A stretch of 64,000 bases of DNA, taken from assembly GCA_001184205.1 (NCBI GenBank), contig LBMP01000007.1:186001-250000 (forward strand), in the 5' to 3' direction. Of the stretch, positions 17,932 to 27,553 are shown one piece after another. The notes below the pieces were generated by a model. The model was not told the origin of the DNA. It saw only the letters and a list, made by a program, of their open reading frames with translations, and ran no database searches. The translations under genes were made by a program, and so were the position numbers. The stretch is from Desulfocarbo indianensis. GTDB taxonomy: Bacteria > Desulfobacterota > Desulfarculia > Desulfarculales > Desulfarculaceae. Every line of letters starts with the position of its first letter. The first letter of the stretch is position 1.

Positions 17932-19527
17932 TCACAGGTGCCGCCAGCAGCGTTCAATATGGGTCTGGTCCGGCTTGGCCGTGGCCAGGCTCACCGCCAC
18001 CGCCAGGATAAAGGAAACCGGCAGGGCTATGATATTGGGGTCGGTGAACTGCAAAAGCCACCAGCCCGAGCCCTTCTCCGCCAGCAGGGCCAGGGATTCC
18101 ACCCCAAAGACCATCTTGCAGAGCCCCAGGGCGGCCGATTCCTTGGCGTGCACGAAAAGCAGATAAAAGAAGCTGACCGCGAACCCGCCCACCATGGAGA
18201 CCACCGCCGCCGCCCGGGTCATGCCCTTCCAATACAGCCCCAACAGATAGGCCGGCAAAAAGGCCGCCGCGCACAGCCCGAAGAAAAAGGCGGTGGCCCT
18301 GGCGATGACCGAGGGCGGCAGCACCAACCCCCAGAGCAGGGTCACCACCACGGTGATGGCCACGCCCACCCTGGTGACGGCGATGGGGTTGCCCGCGCTT
18401 CTTAAGCCCCGCTCGTAGAAATCCCGGCCCAGGCTGGTGCCGCCCACGTGGTAGTGGCTGGACAGGGTGCTCATGGCCGCGGCGAACATGGCCAGGAGGA
18501 ACAACACCCCGAACCAGCCCGGCATCACCTGGGAAACGAAGAGGGGGATGATCTTGTCTATGTTGCCCTCGGCCGCCTGCACGGCCACCTGGCCGGTCTG
18601 GGCGAAGAAAATGGCGTTGCTCAAGGCTCCCACCACGAAGGCCGCGCCGGTCATGGCTATGATGAAGACGCCGCCGAAGAGCACCCCCCGGTTGAGCTCG
18701 CGGTCGCTGCTCACGGTCATGAAGCGCACCGCCAGTTGGGGCTGGGCCAGCACCCCGATGCCCACGCCGTAGACCATGGTGGTGTAGATCACCAGCCAGA
18801 TGGGGGAGCCGGCTTCCGCGCCCTGGGTCCAGCCCAGCATGCCGGCGGACTTGAGGCTTTCCGGCAGGTGGGGGGCCAGGTCGGTCAGCGCCTGGTGCGC
18901 CTCCACCACGCCGCCCAGCTTGCCATAGGTGAAAAACACCAGGATGACCATCATCACGAACATGAGCGAGCCCTGAAAGGCGTCGGTGTACATCACCGCC
19001 TTGAGCCCGCCGCTGACCACGTAAAGCGCCAGCACGCCGGTGAAGATGAAAAGCGCCGTGGCGTAGTTGATGCCCAGCCCCACCTCCAGCATGCGGCTGA
19101 TGCCGATCAGAACCGCCGCCGCGTAAACCGGGATGAAGAGGAAGACGACCACTCCCGCGAAGGCCTGCACGAAGATGGATTGATAGCGCCTGCCCAGAAG
19201 CTCGGGAAAGGTGTGGGCGTCCAGGGCCACGCCCATGCGCCGGGTGCGCTTGCCCAAAAAGACCATGGCGATGAAAACGCCCACCATGATGTTGAGGAAG
19301 GTGAGCCATAAAAGGGGCAGCCCGTACATGGCGGCGGCTCCGCCGAAGCCTATGATGGCCGAGGTGGAGATGAAGGTGGCGCCGTAGCTCATGGCCATGA
19401 CGAAGGGGTTCATGCGGCGGCCGGCCAGCAGGTAGTCGCTGGCCTGGCGGGTCTCCCGCCAGCCTTTGTAGCCCAGCCAAAACACCACCAAGAGATAGAC
19501 TACGGCCAGGATGATCTTGATCGCCAT
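17932..19527 (-). CDS. Sodium:solute symporter family transporter
   Basis: The 531-residue inner-membrane protein is rich in hydrophobic helices (about 13). Family signatures of the SSS/LeuT-fold carriers include SDYLLAGRRMNPFVMAMSYGATFISTSAIIGFGGAA, YVVSGGLKAVMYTDAFQG and AAMSTLSSHYHVGGTSLGRD. It would import an organic solute, plausibly a monocarboxylate, with Na+; the substrate cannot be read from sequence. A 54-residue membrane protein is encoded just upstream, a pairing known for this symporter branch. Confidence 0.92.
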   Translation of the reverse strand: MAIKIILAVVYLLVVFWLGYKGWRETRQASDYLLAGRRMNPFVMAMSYGATFISTSAIIGFGGAAAMYGLPLLWLTFLNIMVGVFIAMVFLGKRTRRMGVALDAHTFPELLGRRYQSIFVQAFAGVVVFLFIPVYAAAVLIGISRMLEVGLGINYATALFIFTGVLALYVVSGGLKAVMYTDAFQGSLMFVMMVILVFFTYGKLGGVVEAHQALTDLAPHLPESLKSAGMLGWTQGAEAGSPIWLVIYTTMVYGVGIGVLAQPQLAVRFMTVSSDRELNRGVLFGGVFIIAMTGAAFVVGALSNAIFFAQTGQVAVQAAEGNIDKIIPLFVSQVMPGWFGVLFLLAMFAAAMSTLSSHYHVGGTSLGRDFYERGLRSAGNPIAVTRVGVAITVVVTLLWGLVLPPSVIARATAFFFGLCAAAFLPAYLLGLYWKGMTRAAAVVSMVGGFAVSFFYLLFVHAKESAALGLCKMVFGVESLALLAEKGSGWWLLQFTDPNIIALPVSFILAVAVSLATAKPDQTHIERCWRHL

Positions 19528-19577
19528 GGCTACTCCTTGCTTAAAACCGTTCCGCCTCTGGGCCGGCGGGGCCCGGA

Positions 19578-19742
19578 TCAGGCGCGGTCGTTTTGCGGAG
19601 TGTCGTCATCCAGGTCGCGCAGCTCGTCGCTGTAGACTCCGGTGTCGTTCCACTTGACGATTCCGTACACCACGCATAACAGCGAGGCGAGGATGCAAAG
19701 GATGTAGGCCCAGGCTAGCTCTGTGCTGGCGATGCCTAGCAA
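19578..19742 (-). CDS. Symporter small accessory protein
   Basis: A 54-residue protein starts at TTG 19742 behind a strong GGAGGTGA. It reads MLGIASTELAWAYILCILAS and continues into LLCVVYGIVKWND, then an acidic tail (DELRDLDDDTPQNDRA). One transmembrane helix followed by a W-N motif is the pattern of the small accessory subunits encoded next to SSS monocarboxylate symporters. It lies 50 bp upstream of the symporter gene on the same strand. The non-ATG start and small size make it easy to miss. Confidence 0.8.
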   Translation of the reverse strand: MLGIASTELAWAYILCILASLLCVVYGIVKWNDTGVYSDELRDLDDDTPQNDRA

Positions 19743-19908
19743 GTTTCACCTCCCAAGGGTGGGGAAAGAGGAGAGAGGCGGCTTTAGGCCGCCGCCCATG
19801 CCCCGGTCGGGCGGCTAAATTGTTAATATAGGATATGAAGTCGCTCCGGCCAATGTCAAGCGCCTAGAAAGCGGGGGGCAGGGCGAGGGGCCTGGCGCAA
19901 CCCCTTAC

Positions 19909-19937
19909 TTGATTTACCTTTATATAGCGGATACAGT
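19909..19937 (+). promoter_or_regulatory. Candidate promoter of the MoxR/VWA unit
   Basis: TTGATT at 19909 and TACAGT at 19932 are separated by 17 bp, about 80 bp upstream of the MoxR gene. Confidence 0.4.
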
Positions 19938-20021
19938 TGTTCACCAGGCTGGATTATAGCTAAACGGGCTTGGGGCCGTTTCAGGGCGGCTGCGCCTTCC
20001 CTTCACGTCTCTGGAGTACTC

Positions 20022-20882
20022 ATGTCTAAGAATTTCGATATGTTCACCGGCACGGACCAATACATAGTCTCCCCCGCGCTCAAGGATGTGGTGAACGTCT
20101 CCATCGCCCTGGGCCGGCCGCTTCTGGTCAAGGGCGAGCCCGGTACCGGCAAAACTCTTCTGGCGCACAACATCGCCCGCGGCCTGGGCAAAAAGCTCAT
20201 CATCTGGAACATCAAATCCACCACCAAGGCCCGGGACGGCCTCTATATCTACGACACGGTGCAGAGGCTGAACGACTCGCGCTTCGGCGGGGGCGACGTG
20301 AGCAACATCAAGCACTATATCCATTTGGGGCAACTGGGCCGCTCTTTCGCGACCGAGGAGCAGGTGGTGCTTTTAATCGACGAGATCGACAAGGCGGACA
20401 TCGAGTTCCCCAACGACCTCCTGAACGAGCTGGACGAGATGAGCTTTTACGTCTCCGAGACCAAGGAGACCATCGCCGCCCAGACCCGGCCCATCGTGGT
20501 GATCACCTCCAATTCGGAAAAAGAGCTGCCCGACGCTTTCCTGCGGCGTTGCGTGTTCCACTATATTGATTTCCCCGACGCCCAGCTCATGACCGATATC
20601 GTGGGCGTGCATTATCCGGATTTGGAAAAGAAGCTGCTCAAGGAGGTGCTGACCCGCTTCTATTGGCTCAGGGAGATAGACAACTTCCGCAAGAAGCCCT
20701 CCACCAGCGAGCTTCTGGACTGGATCTCGGCCCTGATCGCCGGCGGGGTCAAGCCCGAGACCGTGGCCAAGGAGCTTCCCTTTGCCGGCGCGCTCATCAA
20801 AAAAGAGCAGGACATGGACGTGCTGGCCGCGGCGGTGCAGCGCTCGGGCGGCGGCCGCATCGGCCTGCGCAGCCGTTACTAA
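20022..20882 (+). CDS. MoxR-family AAA+ ATPase
   Basis: The 286-residue ATPase has Walker A GEPGTGKTLLA, Walker B VVLLIDEIDKAD and sensor 1 VVITSNSEKELPDAFLRRC. MoxR proteins act with VWA-domain partners as chaperone-like machines that activate or insert metal cofactors into target enzymes. The VWA partner follows 50 bp downstream, supporting that role; the client enzyme is not evident in this window. Confidence 0.92.
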   Translation: MSKNFDMFTGTDQYIVSPALKDVVNVSIALGRPLLVKGEPGTGKTLLAHNIARGLGKKLIIWNIKSTTKARDGLYIYDTVQRLNDSRFGGGDVSNIKHYIHLGQLGRSFATEEQVVLLIDEIDKADIEFPNDLLNELDEMSFYVSETKETIAAQTRPIVVITSNSEKELPDAFLRRCVFHYIDFPDAQLMTDIVGVHYPDLEKKLLKEVLTRFYWLREIDNFRKKPSTSELLDWISALIAGGVKPETVAKELPFAGALIKKEQDMDVLAAAVQRSGGGRIGLRSRY

Positions 20883-20932
20883 ACCCGGCGCTTGCCAGGT
20901 CGGCCTCCATCGCCGAGGGGAGCAAATAGCCC

Positions 20933-22108
20933 GTGGTCTTTCTGGATCTTTTCTACACCCTGCGCCAATTGAAAGTGCCGGTTTCGGTCACCGAGTGGAT
21001 GGCGCTCATGCTGGCGGTGGACAAGGGCCTGGCCAAATCCAGCCTCACCACCTTCTATTACCTGGCGCGGGCGGTGCTCATCAAATCCGAGACCTATTAC
21101 GACCAATACGACCAGGCCTTCGGCCACGTGTTCAAAAACGCCGAGCTGCCGGCCGACATCCGCGACGAGATACTGGACTGGCTGTCCGACCCCATCAATA
21201 AGCTGGAACTGGGCGAGGCGGAGTTGCAAGCCCTCAAGCACATGGACCTGGAGGAACTGCGCCGCGAACTGGAAAAGCGCCTGCAAGAGCAGACCGAGCG
21301 CCATGACGGCGGCAGCCGCTGGATCGGCACCGGCGGCACCAGCCCCTTCGGCCACGGCGGGGCCCATCCCGGCGGCATACGCATCGGCGGCTCCGGCGGC
21401 GGCCGCCACGCGGTGCAGATCGCCGCGGAAAGGCGCTTCCGCAATTACCGCACCGACGTGACCCTGGACGTGCGCCAGATCAAGGTGGCCTTGAAGCGCC
21501 TGCGCCGCTTTTCCCGGGAGGGCCCGGAGGACGAGCTGGCCTTGGACGAAACCATCGACAAGACCTGCCGCAACGCGGGCGAGATCGAGCTGGTCTTCCA
21601 GCGCGAACGCAAGAACACGGTGAAGGTGCTCCTGCTCATGGATTCGGGCGGCAGCATGACGCCGTATTCCAACCTGGTGAGCCGCCTGTTCAGCGCGGCC
21701 CATCAGATGACCCATTTCCGCGACCTCCAGGGCTATTATTTCCACAACTGCGTTTACCAGGAGGTGTACAAGGACATCTACACCTCGGAATCGGAGCCCA
21801 CCGCCTCCCTGCTGCAAAACCTCAGCCCGGATTACAAGGTGATCGTGGTGGGCGACGCCTACATGGCTCCCTCGGAGCTGTTCAGCGTGGGCGGGGCTAT
21901 CGACTATTACTACCACAACGAGAGGCCCGGCATTGAGTGGCTGCAACGCATCGCCGATCATTTCCGCCATTGCGTGTGGCTGAACCCCATGCCCGACCGC
22001 GCCTGGTTCCACACCACCATCAGCGCCATCCACAGGCTGTTCCCCATGTTCCCGCTGACCATCGACGGCCTGGAGGAGGCGGTCAAGAAGCTGATGGTGC
22101 GCCGCTAG
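20933..22108 (+). CDS. VWA-domain (CoxE-like) protein
   Basis: The 391-residue protein starts at GTG 20933. The C-terminal half is a von Willebrand A domain with the MIDAS motif DSGGSM (variant of DxSxS) at about residue 240. A glycine-rich linker (residues ~125-165) precedes it. The N-terminal helical part is typical of CoxE-like partners of MoxR ATPases. The MoxR gene is immediately upstream. Note that MIDAS position 3 is Gly, not Ser (D-S-G-G-S-M), so metal binding may be altered. Confidence 0.88.
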   Translation: MVFLDLFYTLRQLKVPVSVTEWMALMLAVDKGLAKSSLTTFYYLARAVLIKSETYYDQYDQAFGHVFKNAELPADIRDEILDWLSDPINKLELGEAELQALKHMDLEELRRELEKRLQEQTERHDGGSRWIGTGGTSPFGHGGAHPGGIRIGGSGGGRHAVQIAAERRFRNYRTDVTLDVRQIKVALKRLRRFSREGPEDELALDETIDKTCRNAGEIELVFQRERKNTVKVLLLMDSGGSMTPYSNLVSRLFSAAHQMTHFRDLQGYYFHNCVYQEVYKDIYTSESEPTASLLQNLSPDYKVIVVGDAYMAPSELFSVGGAIDYYYHNERPGIEWLQRIADHFRHCVWLNPMPDRAWFHTTISAIHRLFPMFPLTIDGLEEAVKKLMVRR

Positions 22109-22136
22109 CAATCGCTGAAAACCAGAGGGGGATGCC

Positions 22137-22694
22137 ATGAAAAAACCCGCCGCCCTGATCTTGGCCCTGGTCTTCATTCTGCTTCCGCTCCGCGCGGCGG
22201 CCCAAAGCGCCGGCCAGGATGAAGCGTTCATGCGGGAATGCTTCGCCTTGGCGCGCCAAGCCATACAAAGAGGCGACGATCCCTTTGGCGCGGTGTTGGT
22301 GAAAGACGGCAAGATCATCATGCGGGGCATCAATTCCGTGCATACCGAGCACGATTTTTCCCGTCACGCGGAGATAAACCTGTTGTCCGCGGCCGTACAA
22401 GAATATGGCGCGGAGGGAATCAAGGGCTCCACCCTGTACAGCTCTTGCGAACCCTGCGTCATGTGCAGCGGGGCCATCGAACTGGCCGAGAATCTGGTCG
22501 TAAGGGTGGTGTACGGCCTGTCGGCCCAGCGCCTGGTGGACATGGTGGGCGAGGGCAAGGCCCTTTCCGACCAATCGTTTTTCAAATGGGCCGGCAACCG
22601 GCTAAAGGTCGAAGGCCCGGTGCTGGAGGCCGAGGCCGAGGCGGTGATCCGCGAATACCTGGAGCACGCGGGAAAAGGGCCGGCCCGGCGCTGA
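22137..22694 (+). CDS. Nucleoside/guanine deaminase family protein with signal peptide
   Basis: The 185-residue protein belongs to the zinc CDA/dCMP deaminase superfamily. HAEIN carries a zinc His and the proton-shuttle Glu, and SCEPCVMC carries the two zinc Cys. The body resembles guanine deaminase or TadA-type enzymes (DPFGAVLVKDGKII). Unusually, it begins with an apparent Sec signal peptide (MKKPAALILALVFILLPLRAAA), suggesting periplasmic action on nucleosides or bases. It lies 28 bp after the VWA gene and might be co-transcribed. Confidence 0.82.
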   Translation: MKKPAALILALVFILLPLRAAAQSAGQDEAFMRECFALARQAIQRGDDPFGAVLVKDGKIIMRGINSVHTEHDFSRHAEINLLSAAVQEYGAEGIKGSTLYSSCEPCVMCSGAIELAENLVVRVVYGLSAQRLVDMVGEGKALSDQSFFKWAGNRLKVEGPVLEAEAEAVIREYLEHAGKGPARR

Positions 22695-22967
22695 GGCAAC
22701 GGGCCGAGGCCGGTCTGAATTAGGCCAGCGCCGGGGGACGGCGGGCGCATGGCCTTTCCGCGTAACCTGTGACAATTATAAAAACTAAGCTACTTGATGC
22801 AGGGCGGCGGCCGGCGGCGGCGGTGTTGGGGTCTCCCCGGCAAGCCAGCCGGGCGTTGCTTGGTCTCACATTGGTCTAACCAGGGGACAAACCGGTTGAC
22901 TCTGCCCATGCTTGCTGTCAGCATTTGGAAAAGAAAGGGTTATTGACCAAAATCCAGGAGGTTAGCC

Positions 22968-23411
22968 GTGCTGAAAGAATTCAGGGAATTCGCCATGCGG
23001 GGCAACGTGGTGGACATGGCCGTGGGCATCATAATCGGCGCGGCTTTCGGCACCATCGTCAAATCCCTGGTTGACGACGTGATCATGCCGCCCATCGGCC
23101 TCATCCTGGGCAACGTAGATTTTTCGAATCTATTCCTGGTGCTGAATAGCGGCTCTCCCGCCGGCCCCTATGCCAGCCTGGCCGAGGCGGCCAAGGCCGG
23201 CGCGGTCACCCTGGCCTACGGCAAATTCATCAACACCGTCATCAGCTTTGTCATCGTGGCCTTTTCCGTGTTCATGCTGATAAGGGGCATGAACCAACTT
23301 CAGCGCAAGAAAGAGGAGCAGCCGGCGCCCACCAGCAAGGAATGCCCTTTCTGTTTTTCCAGCATCAATATAAAGGCGACCCGCTGCCCGGCTTGCACTT
23401 CCCAGCTTTAG
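22968..23411 (+). CDS. mscL: Large-conductance mechanosensitive channel with zinc-ribbon tail
   Basis: The 147-residue channel opens on membrane stretch to release osmolytes. The N-terminus ([28 protein letters not shown]) and the second helix ([25 protein letters not shown]) match MscL. The usual C-terminal helix bundle is replaced by a zinc-knuckle tail (ECPFC...RCPAC). The GTG start has AGGAGGT upstream. It appears monocistronic. Confidence 0.95.
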   Translation: MLKEFREFAMRGNVVDMAVGIIIGAAFGTIVKSLVDDVIMPPIGLILGNVDFSNLFLVLNSGSPAGPYASLAEAAKAGAVTLAYGKFINTVISFVIVAFSVFMLIRGMNQLQRKKEEQPAPTSKECPFCFSSINIKATRCPACTSQL

Positions 23412-23517
23412 CGGCTGAAGTATCCCGCCAAGGGCGGCCCCAGCGGCGCTTACTCAACCCAGGCGCTAGTGACGGGCCACGGCCTCAAGCCCCATCCGCG
23501 CGGGCGGCCGCCCGCGC

Positions 23518-23871
23518 TTAGAGAGCCTGGCCGGGCATCAGCCCCGCCACCACCAAGATCTCCAGAACCTCCTCGCCAATGTTGGTCAGCTCGTGAAAGG
23601 AGCCGATGGGCAGGTGAACGGCGTCGCCGGGGAACACCTCGCGCAGCTCGTCGTCAACCTGCATGAGGCCCCGGCCGGTCTGGATGATGTAGATCTCTTC
23701 CATGGGGTCGCGGTGGCCCAGGAGCTTTGCGCCGGGCGGCACGCTGGCGTGGGCCAGGAACATCAGGCTGGCCAGGCTGGGATGGGTGAGGATCATGTGG
23801 GCGGTTCCGCCGCCGTGGGCGCGGTAGCGGGTTTCCTTCACTTGGGGGTGGTCCAGGTTGCGCAGCAGCAT
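23518..23871 (-). CDS. Small cupin-domain protein
   Basis: The 117-residue single cupin has the metal-binding pattern G(X)5HxH-like/E (GHRDPMEEIYIIQTGRGLMQVDD) and second motif PGDAVHLPIGSFHELTN. Such stand-alone cupins may be isomerases, dioxygenases or sugar-binding sensors; function is unassigned. The start at 23871 is inferred from domain boundaries, as ribosome binding sites are weak. It is the last gene of a minus-strand run, 104 bp after the cyclo-ligase-like gene. Confidence 0.75.
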   Translation of the reverse strand: MLLRNLDHPQVKETRYRAHGGGTAHMILTHPSLASLMFLAHASVPPGAKLLGHRDPMEEIYIIQTGRGLMQVDDELREVFPGDAVHLPIGSFHELTNIGEEVLEILVVAGLMPGQAL

Positions 23872-23975
23872 GTTCGATCGCCTTTTCGCTTCGCCTTTGG
23901 CCTTGTCCCGCAAGAGCCGGCCCAGGTTGAAGCCGATGCCGAAGACCGCGGGGTTGGTTTAATCTTACGCCCTTT

Positions 23976-24695
23976 TTAGCCCCGGCTTTGGTCCTTGCGC
24001 ATGAGCACCGCGCGCACCACGGGCAGGGCGGCCAGCTCCGGGGGCAGGGCGACCAGGCCGGCTTTAGGCCGCTCCTGCTCCAGGCGGCGGCCTTGTAATG
24101 GGGTCAGCACCAGGTTGGCCGCCAGGTCCCAGGGCTCCTGGGGGATGTCGTCCATTTCCTGTTCGTCGGCGGCCAGCACGGCCACCGGGGCGCTATCCTT
24201 CAAACCCAGATGGCGCAGGATGGCGTGGAAGAGGTCCAAAAGGCCGCGGCCGTCGCCCAGGATGCGGCCCTTTTGGTCAAAGGCCAGGCAGGCCCCCACC
24301 ACCATGTCCACCCTCCCCAGGTTGGCCGCCGGAAAGCGCAATTGGCGGCCGCTCTTTATCATGGCGTGGCCGGTCAGCTCCCGGCTGCGCGCGGCCACCG
24401 GGATCATGTCCGGGCTGATGCGCACCAGGCCCTGCTTCAGGCCGGGGGTGGCGGCGATGATGGTCTTGCCGTCCATGAGGGCGTTGATGCGCGCCTGCAA
24501 GAGCGCCGGGTCGGGCTGGAAGGCGATCACCCTGGCCGCGCGGTAGGCGGCCTGGCGGCGCAGGCGCTCGGCGGCCTGACCGGCCTTGGGAAAGTCCGGG
24601 GGTCGCAAGGGGCCCTGGCTCTCGCCGGGCCAGATTTCAGCGATGCGCCTGGCCATGTCCCGGCGCAGGCGTTCTTTTGTCTGGGATGACTGCAT
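23976..24695 (-). CDS. 5-formyltetrahydrofolate cyclo-ligase family protein
   Basis: The 239-residue protein matches the 5-FTHF cyclo-ligase/MTHFSD fold: an N-terminal helical part (RAARVIAFQPDPALLQARINALMDGKTIIAATP) and a loop VVGACLAFDQKGRILGDGRGLLDL resembling GVAFD..G.RLGyGgG. Its substrate-binding residues diverge, so the enzymatic role (5-formyl-THF to methenyl-THF) is tentative. Its ATG overlaps the TGA of the 894-residue protein upstream by one base (TGATG) with GGAG in front, so the two are coupled. Confidence 0.75.
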   Translation of the reverse strand: MQSSQTKERLRRDMARRIAEIWPGESQGPLRPPDFPKAGQAAERLRRQAAYRAARVIAFQPDPALLQARINALMDGKTIIAATPGLKQGLVRISPDMIPVAARSRELTGHAMIKSGRQLRFPAANLGRVDMVVGACLAFDQKGRILGDGRGLLDLFHAILRHLGLKDSAPVAVLAADEQEMDDIPQEPWDLAANLVLTPLQGRRLEQERPKAGLVALPPELAALPVVRAVLMRKDQSRG

Positions 24696-27379
24696 CAACG
24701 CTCCAATAGCTGGCCCTTTTCGCGGGCGGCTTGCAGGGCCTGCTCCAGCATGGCCGCGGGGTCGGGCGGCCCCAGGGCCTTGGCCGCCTCCGCGCCTTCC
24801 GCCGCGGGAACCGCCTGGGCCTCCTTGAGCAAAAGGGTGGTGGTGGGCTTGGGCCTGGCGAAGTGAACCAGGCGCCCGTCGTCCAGGGGCGCGGCCAGCC
24901 GCCAGGATGTCAGCTTGATTTTGGGGCCCTGGGGAGAGTCGGTCAGGAACTCCAGCAGGTGGCGGTAATAGGAAGCGCCCTTGCCGGGCCGTCCCACCGC
25001 GATTCCCTCGGCCTTTTTGAGATCGGGGCTGAGCTGGTAGCGGCCCAGGTAATGGGGGCCGTCGGCCCGCCCGTAATACCAGAACATGAGAATGTCCTGG
25101 TCCTGGCGCTTAATGAAAAAGCGCCCCCAGCCCTCGCCGCGCCAGGAGCCCTGCCAGGTGTAGAGCACCGGCGCGACAAAGGGCGGCTCTTCCACCGGCC
25201 GCGCGTAGCCAACCAGGCGTTCCTGGCCGTAGCCGGCCTGGCTGGCAACGGCCACGGTCTGGGGCAGGGTGGTGTAGAGAATGTCCTTGGCCCCGTGGCC
25301 GCGCAGGGGATCGTCCAGGGACGCCGCCAGCTCGCGGAGGGCCACCGAGCCCTCGGCGGGCTGGTCAAGGATATAGCCCATGAGCCCCAAGGCGTCGCAG
25401 CCGGGCGGCGGCGTCTGGCCGTGGCTCAGCAGGGTGTAGCCCTGGCCCCGATGGCGGAAGCCGTAGAGAGGACCCGAGCCGGGGACCTCTCCCTCCCAGA
25501 GGCCGGCCACCGGGCCCTGGCGGGTGAAGCCGGCGGCGCGCAGGCGCTCCTGGTCCTGGGGCCGCGCCGCGTAGGCGTGCACCAGCCTGTTGGGGCTCCA
25601 CCAGCGTTCCAGGGCTTGGACCTTGGCCGGGGCGTCCTGGCCCGCGGCGGCGGGCTCGGCCGCGGCCAAGGCGGGCTGGGGAGTTATGACCAGGGTCGGC
25701 TCTCCGGGCTGGGCCGGATTCTGCGGGCCGGCGAACAGCTCCACCCGCTTGATTTCGCCCTGAAAGGAGCGGCCCGGCCAGCGGCTGGCCCCCACCAGAT
25801 AGGGCGAATTGGAGCCCACCCAGGGCTGGGCCAGGTTGGCCGAGGCCAGGGGAGATTCATCCAGGAACAGCTTGGCTTGGCCGCCGGCGGCGTAGCTCAG
25901 CCAGGCCACGTGGGTTTTATGGGGATTCACCGCTTGGGCAGCCGCCAGCTTCAGGGGGCCGGCCGTGGTTTGGATGCGCGCGGAGAGGCGGCCATGGGCG
26001 TCCAAATACAAATCCAGGTCGCGCAGATAGCCGCCCTGGGAAAACAGGGTATGGGCCGCGGCGCTTTGCCCCTTGCCATCCGGGGGCGCTTGCTGATTGG
26101 GCTGCCAGCTGAACTCCACCTTCACCGCGCCGCCGTTGCGGGCCAAAAGCCCCGGCTTGGCCTCCTGCACCAGGGGCCAGCGCCCGGCCGCGGCGGCATG
26201 GCCCAGGGTTTTGGCGCCGGATTCTTTTTGGGCGCGTTCGATCTGGTAGGGCTCGGCCGGGGGGGAACCGGGATCGGCCTGGCCGGCGGGCCACCAGATG
26301 GAGCTGACCTCCATGCGGTCCGGCGAAAGCGCGCGGAAAACCAAACGGGCCTGGTTTCCGCAGCAATGGCCGGGCAGATCCCGGGCCGAGGCCTCGAAGC
26401 GGCCCGGCCCGGCCCGGCGGGCGCTGCCCTTGCTCAGGTAGCGGGGCTGGGCCAGGGAGCCGCCAAAGGCGCTGAAGTCGAAGCCTTGCGGCGTGTCCTT
26501 TATCTGGAAGTAGTCGTTGCCGGTGCGCGGGTCCACCCATATGCCCCCCAGGTCGCCGCCCTGGCTGGCTTGGGGGCCGGCCGGATCGGCCGGCAGGCCG
26601 GCGCGCACCAGGCGCAGGCGGCCTTGACCCAGGGTGGAGCGGAAGGGGCCCTCCAGGGCCAAGCCGCCGTCTTGTTCGCTTAAGGAAGCGTTGAGTTCGT
26701 AAGCGGCCGCCGCGTCCTTGTAATGCAGATCCAGGCCGTTATCCCGCGGCGTGAGCAGCAGTTCTCCCGGCCGGCCCTGCCAAACGCCCTTGGCCAGGCC
26801 CTGGCCGGCGGCGAGGCTCAACTTGCCCTCGACCAGGTCCGAAGGCGCGCCGCCGGGCAAGAGGTCGTTATACCAAAGGGATATCCTCCAACTTCCCGAC
26901 AACTTAGATAGGGCAGGCCGGCTTGGCAGCTCGGCCATTTTTTCAAAGACCTCCCCCAGGAGGGGAGACCAGGGCGATTGGTCCAAGGAGGGGGAAAACA
27001 CCGAGAAACGGAAGGATTTGGGACTCAGCGTCTCGATCTCGCCCCGGCCCCGGCCCGGACAGCAGGAACCGGGCAGGGATTGCCAAGTCCCGGCCAGGCG
27101 TCCGCTTTCGGGCCTTGGCAGCATGCGGCCCAGGAAAGCGAAGCCCGCGCCGGGCTGGGTGGCCGCCCCGCCTTGCCAAAACAGCATTTCCCAAGCGTTG
27201 TCGATCTGTTGCAGCCTGACGGCGGCTTCGCCGCCAGCAGTTTGATAAAGTCCGGGCTCCAAGGCGGCCGGCGCGTCCTCGGCAACGGCCGCAAAAGGCG
27301 CGGCCAGAAACGCCAAAAGCGCCAAGAAGCCCGCCAACCGGCGCGAAAAAACGACTAAACGCGATTTTGCAAGTTTCAT
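24695..27379 (-). CDS. Large exported multidomain protein
   Basis: The 894-residue protein has a signal peptide ending AAVAE. Two similar modules carry adjacent cysteines, LPGSCCPG (Cys 106-107) and LPGHCCGN (Cys 339-340), each followed by ..LSP.. strands. Residues ~415-552 look like a LamG/concanavalin-type fold (ends GEIKRVELFAGPQ). Residues ~595-735 resemble DUF5648 repeats (LVHAYAARPQDQERLRAAGF, DILYTTLPQTVAVASQAGYGQERLVGYARP). The C-terminus is unassigned. A secreted carbohydrate- or surface-binding protein is inferred. It is coupled to the downstream cyclo-ligase-like gene. Confidence 0.75.
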   Translation of the reverse strand: MKLAKSRLVVFSRRLAGFLALLAFLAAPFAAVAEDAPAALEPGLYQTAGGEAAVRLQQIDNAWEMLFWQGGAATQPGAGFAFLGRMLPRPESGRLAGTWQSLPGSCCPGRGRGEIETLSPKSFRFSVFSPSLDQSPWSPLLGEVFEKMAELPSRPALSKLSGSWRISLWYNDLLPGGAPSDLVEGKLSLAAGQGLAKGVWQGRPGELLLTPRDNGLDLHYKDAAAAYELNASLSEQDGGLALEGPFRSTLGQGRLRLVRAGLPADPAGPQASQGGDLGGIWVDPRTGNDYFQIKDTPQGFDFSAFGGSLAQPRYLSKGSARRAGPGRFEASARDLPGHCCGNQARLVFRALSPDRMEVSSIWWPAGQADPGSPPAEPYQIERAQKESGAKTLGHAAAAGRWPLVQEAKPGLLARNGGAVKVEFSWQPNQQAPPDGKGQSAAAHTLFSQGGYLRDLDLYLDAHGRLSARIQTTAGPLKLAAAQAVNPHKTHVAWLSYAAGGQAKLFLDESPLASANLAQPWVGSNSPYLVGASRWPGRSFQGEIKRVELFAGPQNPAQPGEPTLVITPQPALAAAEPAAAGQDAPAKVQALERWWSPNRLVHAYAARPQDQERLRAAGFTRQGPVAGLWEGEVPGSGPLYGFRHRGQGYTLLSHGQTPPPGCDALGLMGYILDQPAEGSVALRELAASLDDPLRGHGAKDILYTTLPQTVAVASQAGYGQERLVGYARPVEEPPFVAPVLYTWQGSWRGEGWGRFFIKRQDQDILMFWYYGRADGPHYLGRYQLSPDLKKAEGIAVGRPGKGASYYRHLLEFLTDSPQGPKIKLTSWRLAAPLDDGRLVHFARPKPTTTLLLKEAQAVPAAEGAEAAKALGPPDPAAMLEQALQAAREKGQLLER

Positions 27380-27553
27380 CGAGCGGTTCTCCCGGCAAAG
27401 ACTGGCTCATTGTCCTTGGAGGGCAAGCATTTGTCAACTTGGGCCGAAAGGAGAAAAGAGGGGCTTCTATCAAAGATATTTTTTTCCTTGGCGCTTGCGC
27501 TCATAATAAAGCGTGTTTATATTTTTCGCGTCAGGATGGGTGGAGCGAAAGGT

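Noticed and set aside
20879-22333. 484-codon minus-strand frame opposite the VWA gene
   Set aside because: Antisense of a conserved gene; no features of its own.
24731-26683. 650-codon plus-strand frame opposite the exported multidomain gene
   Set aside because: Gly/Ala/Arg-rich antisense shadow; the minus frame has a signal peptide and recognisable domains.
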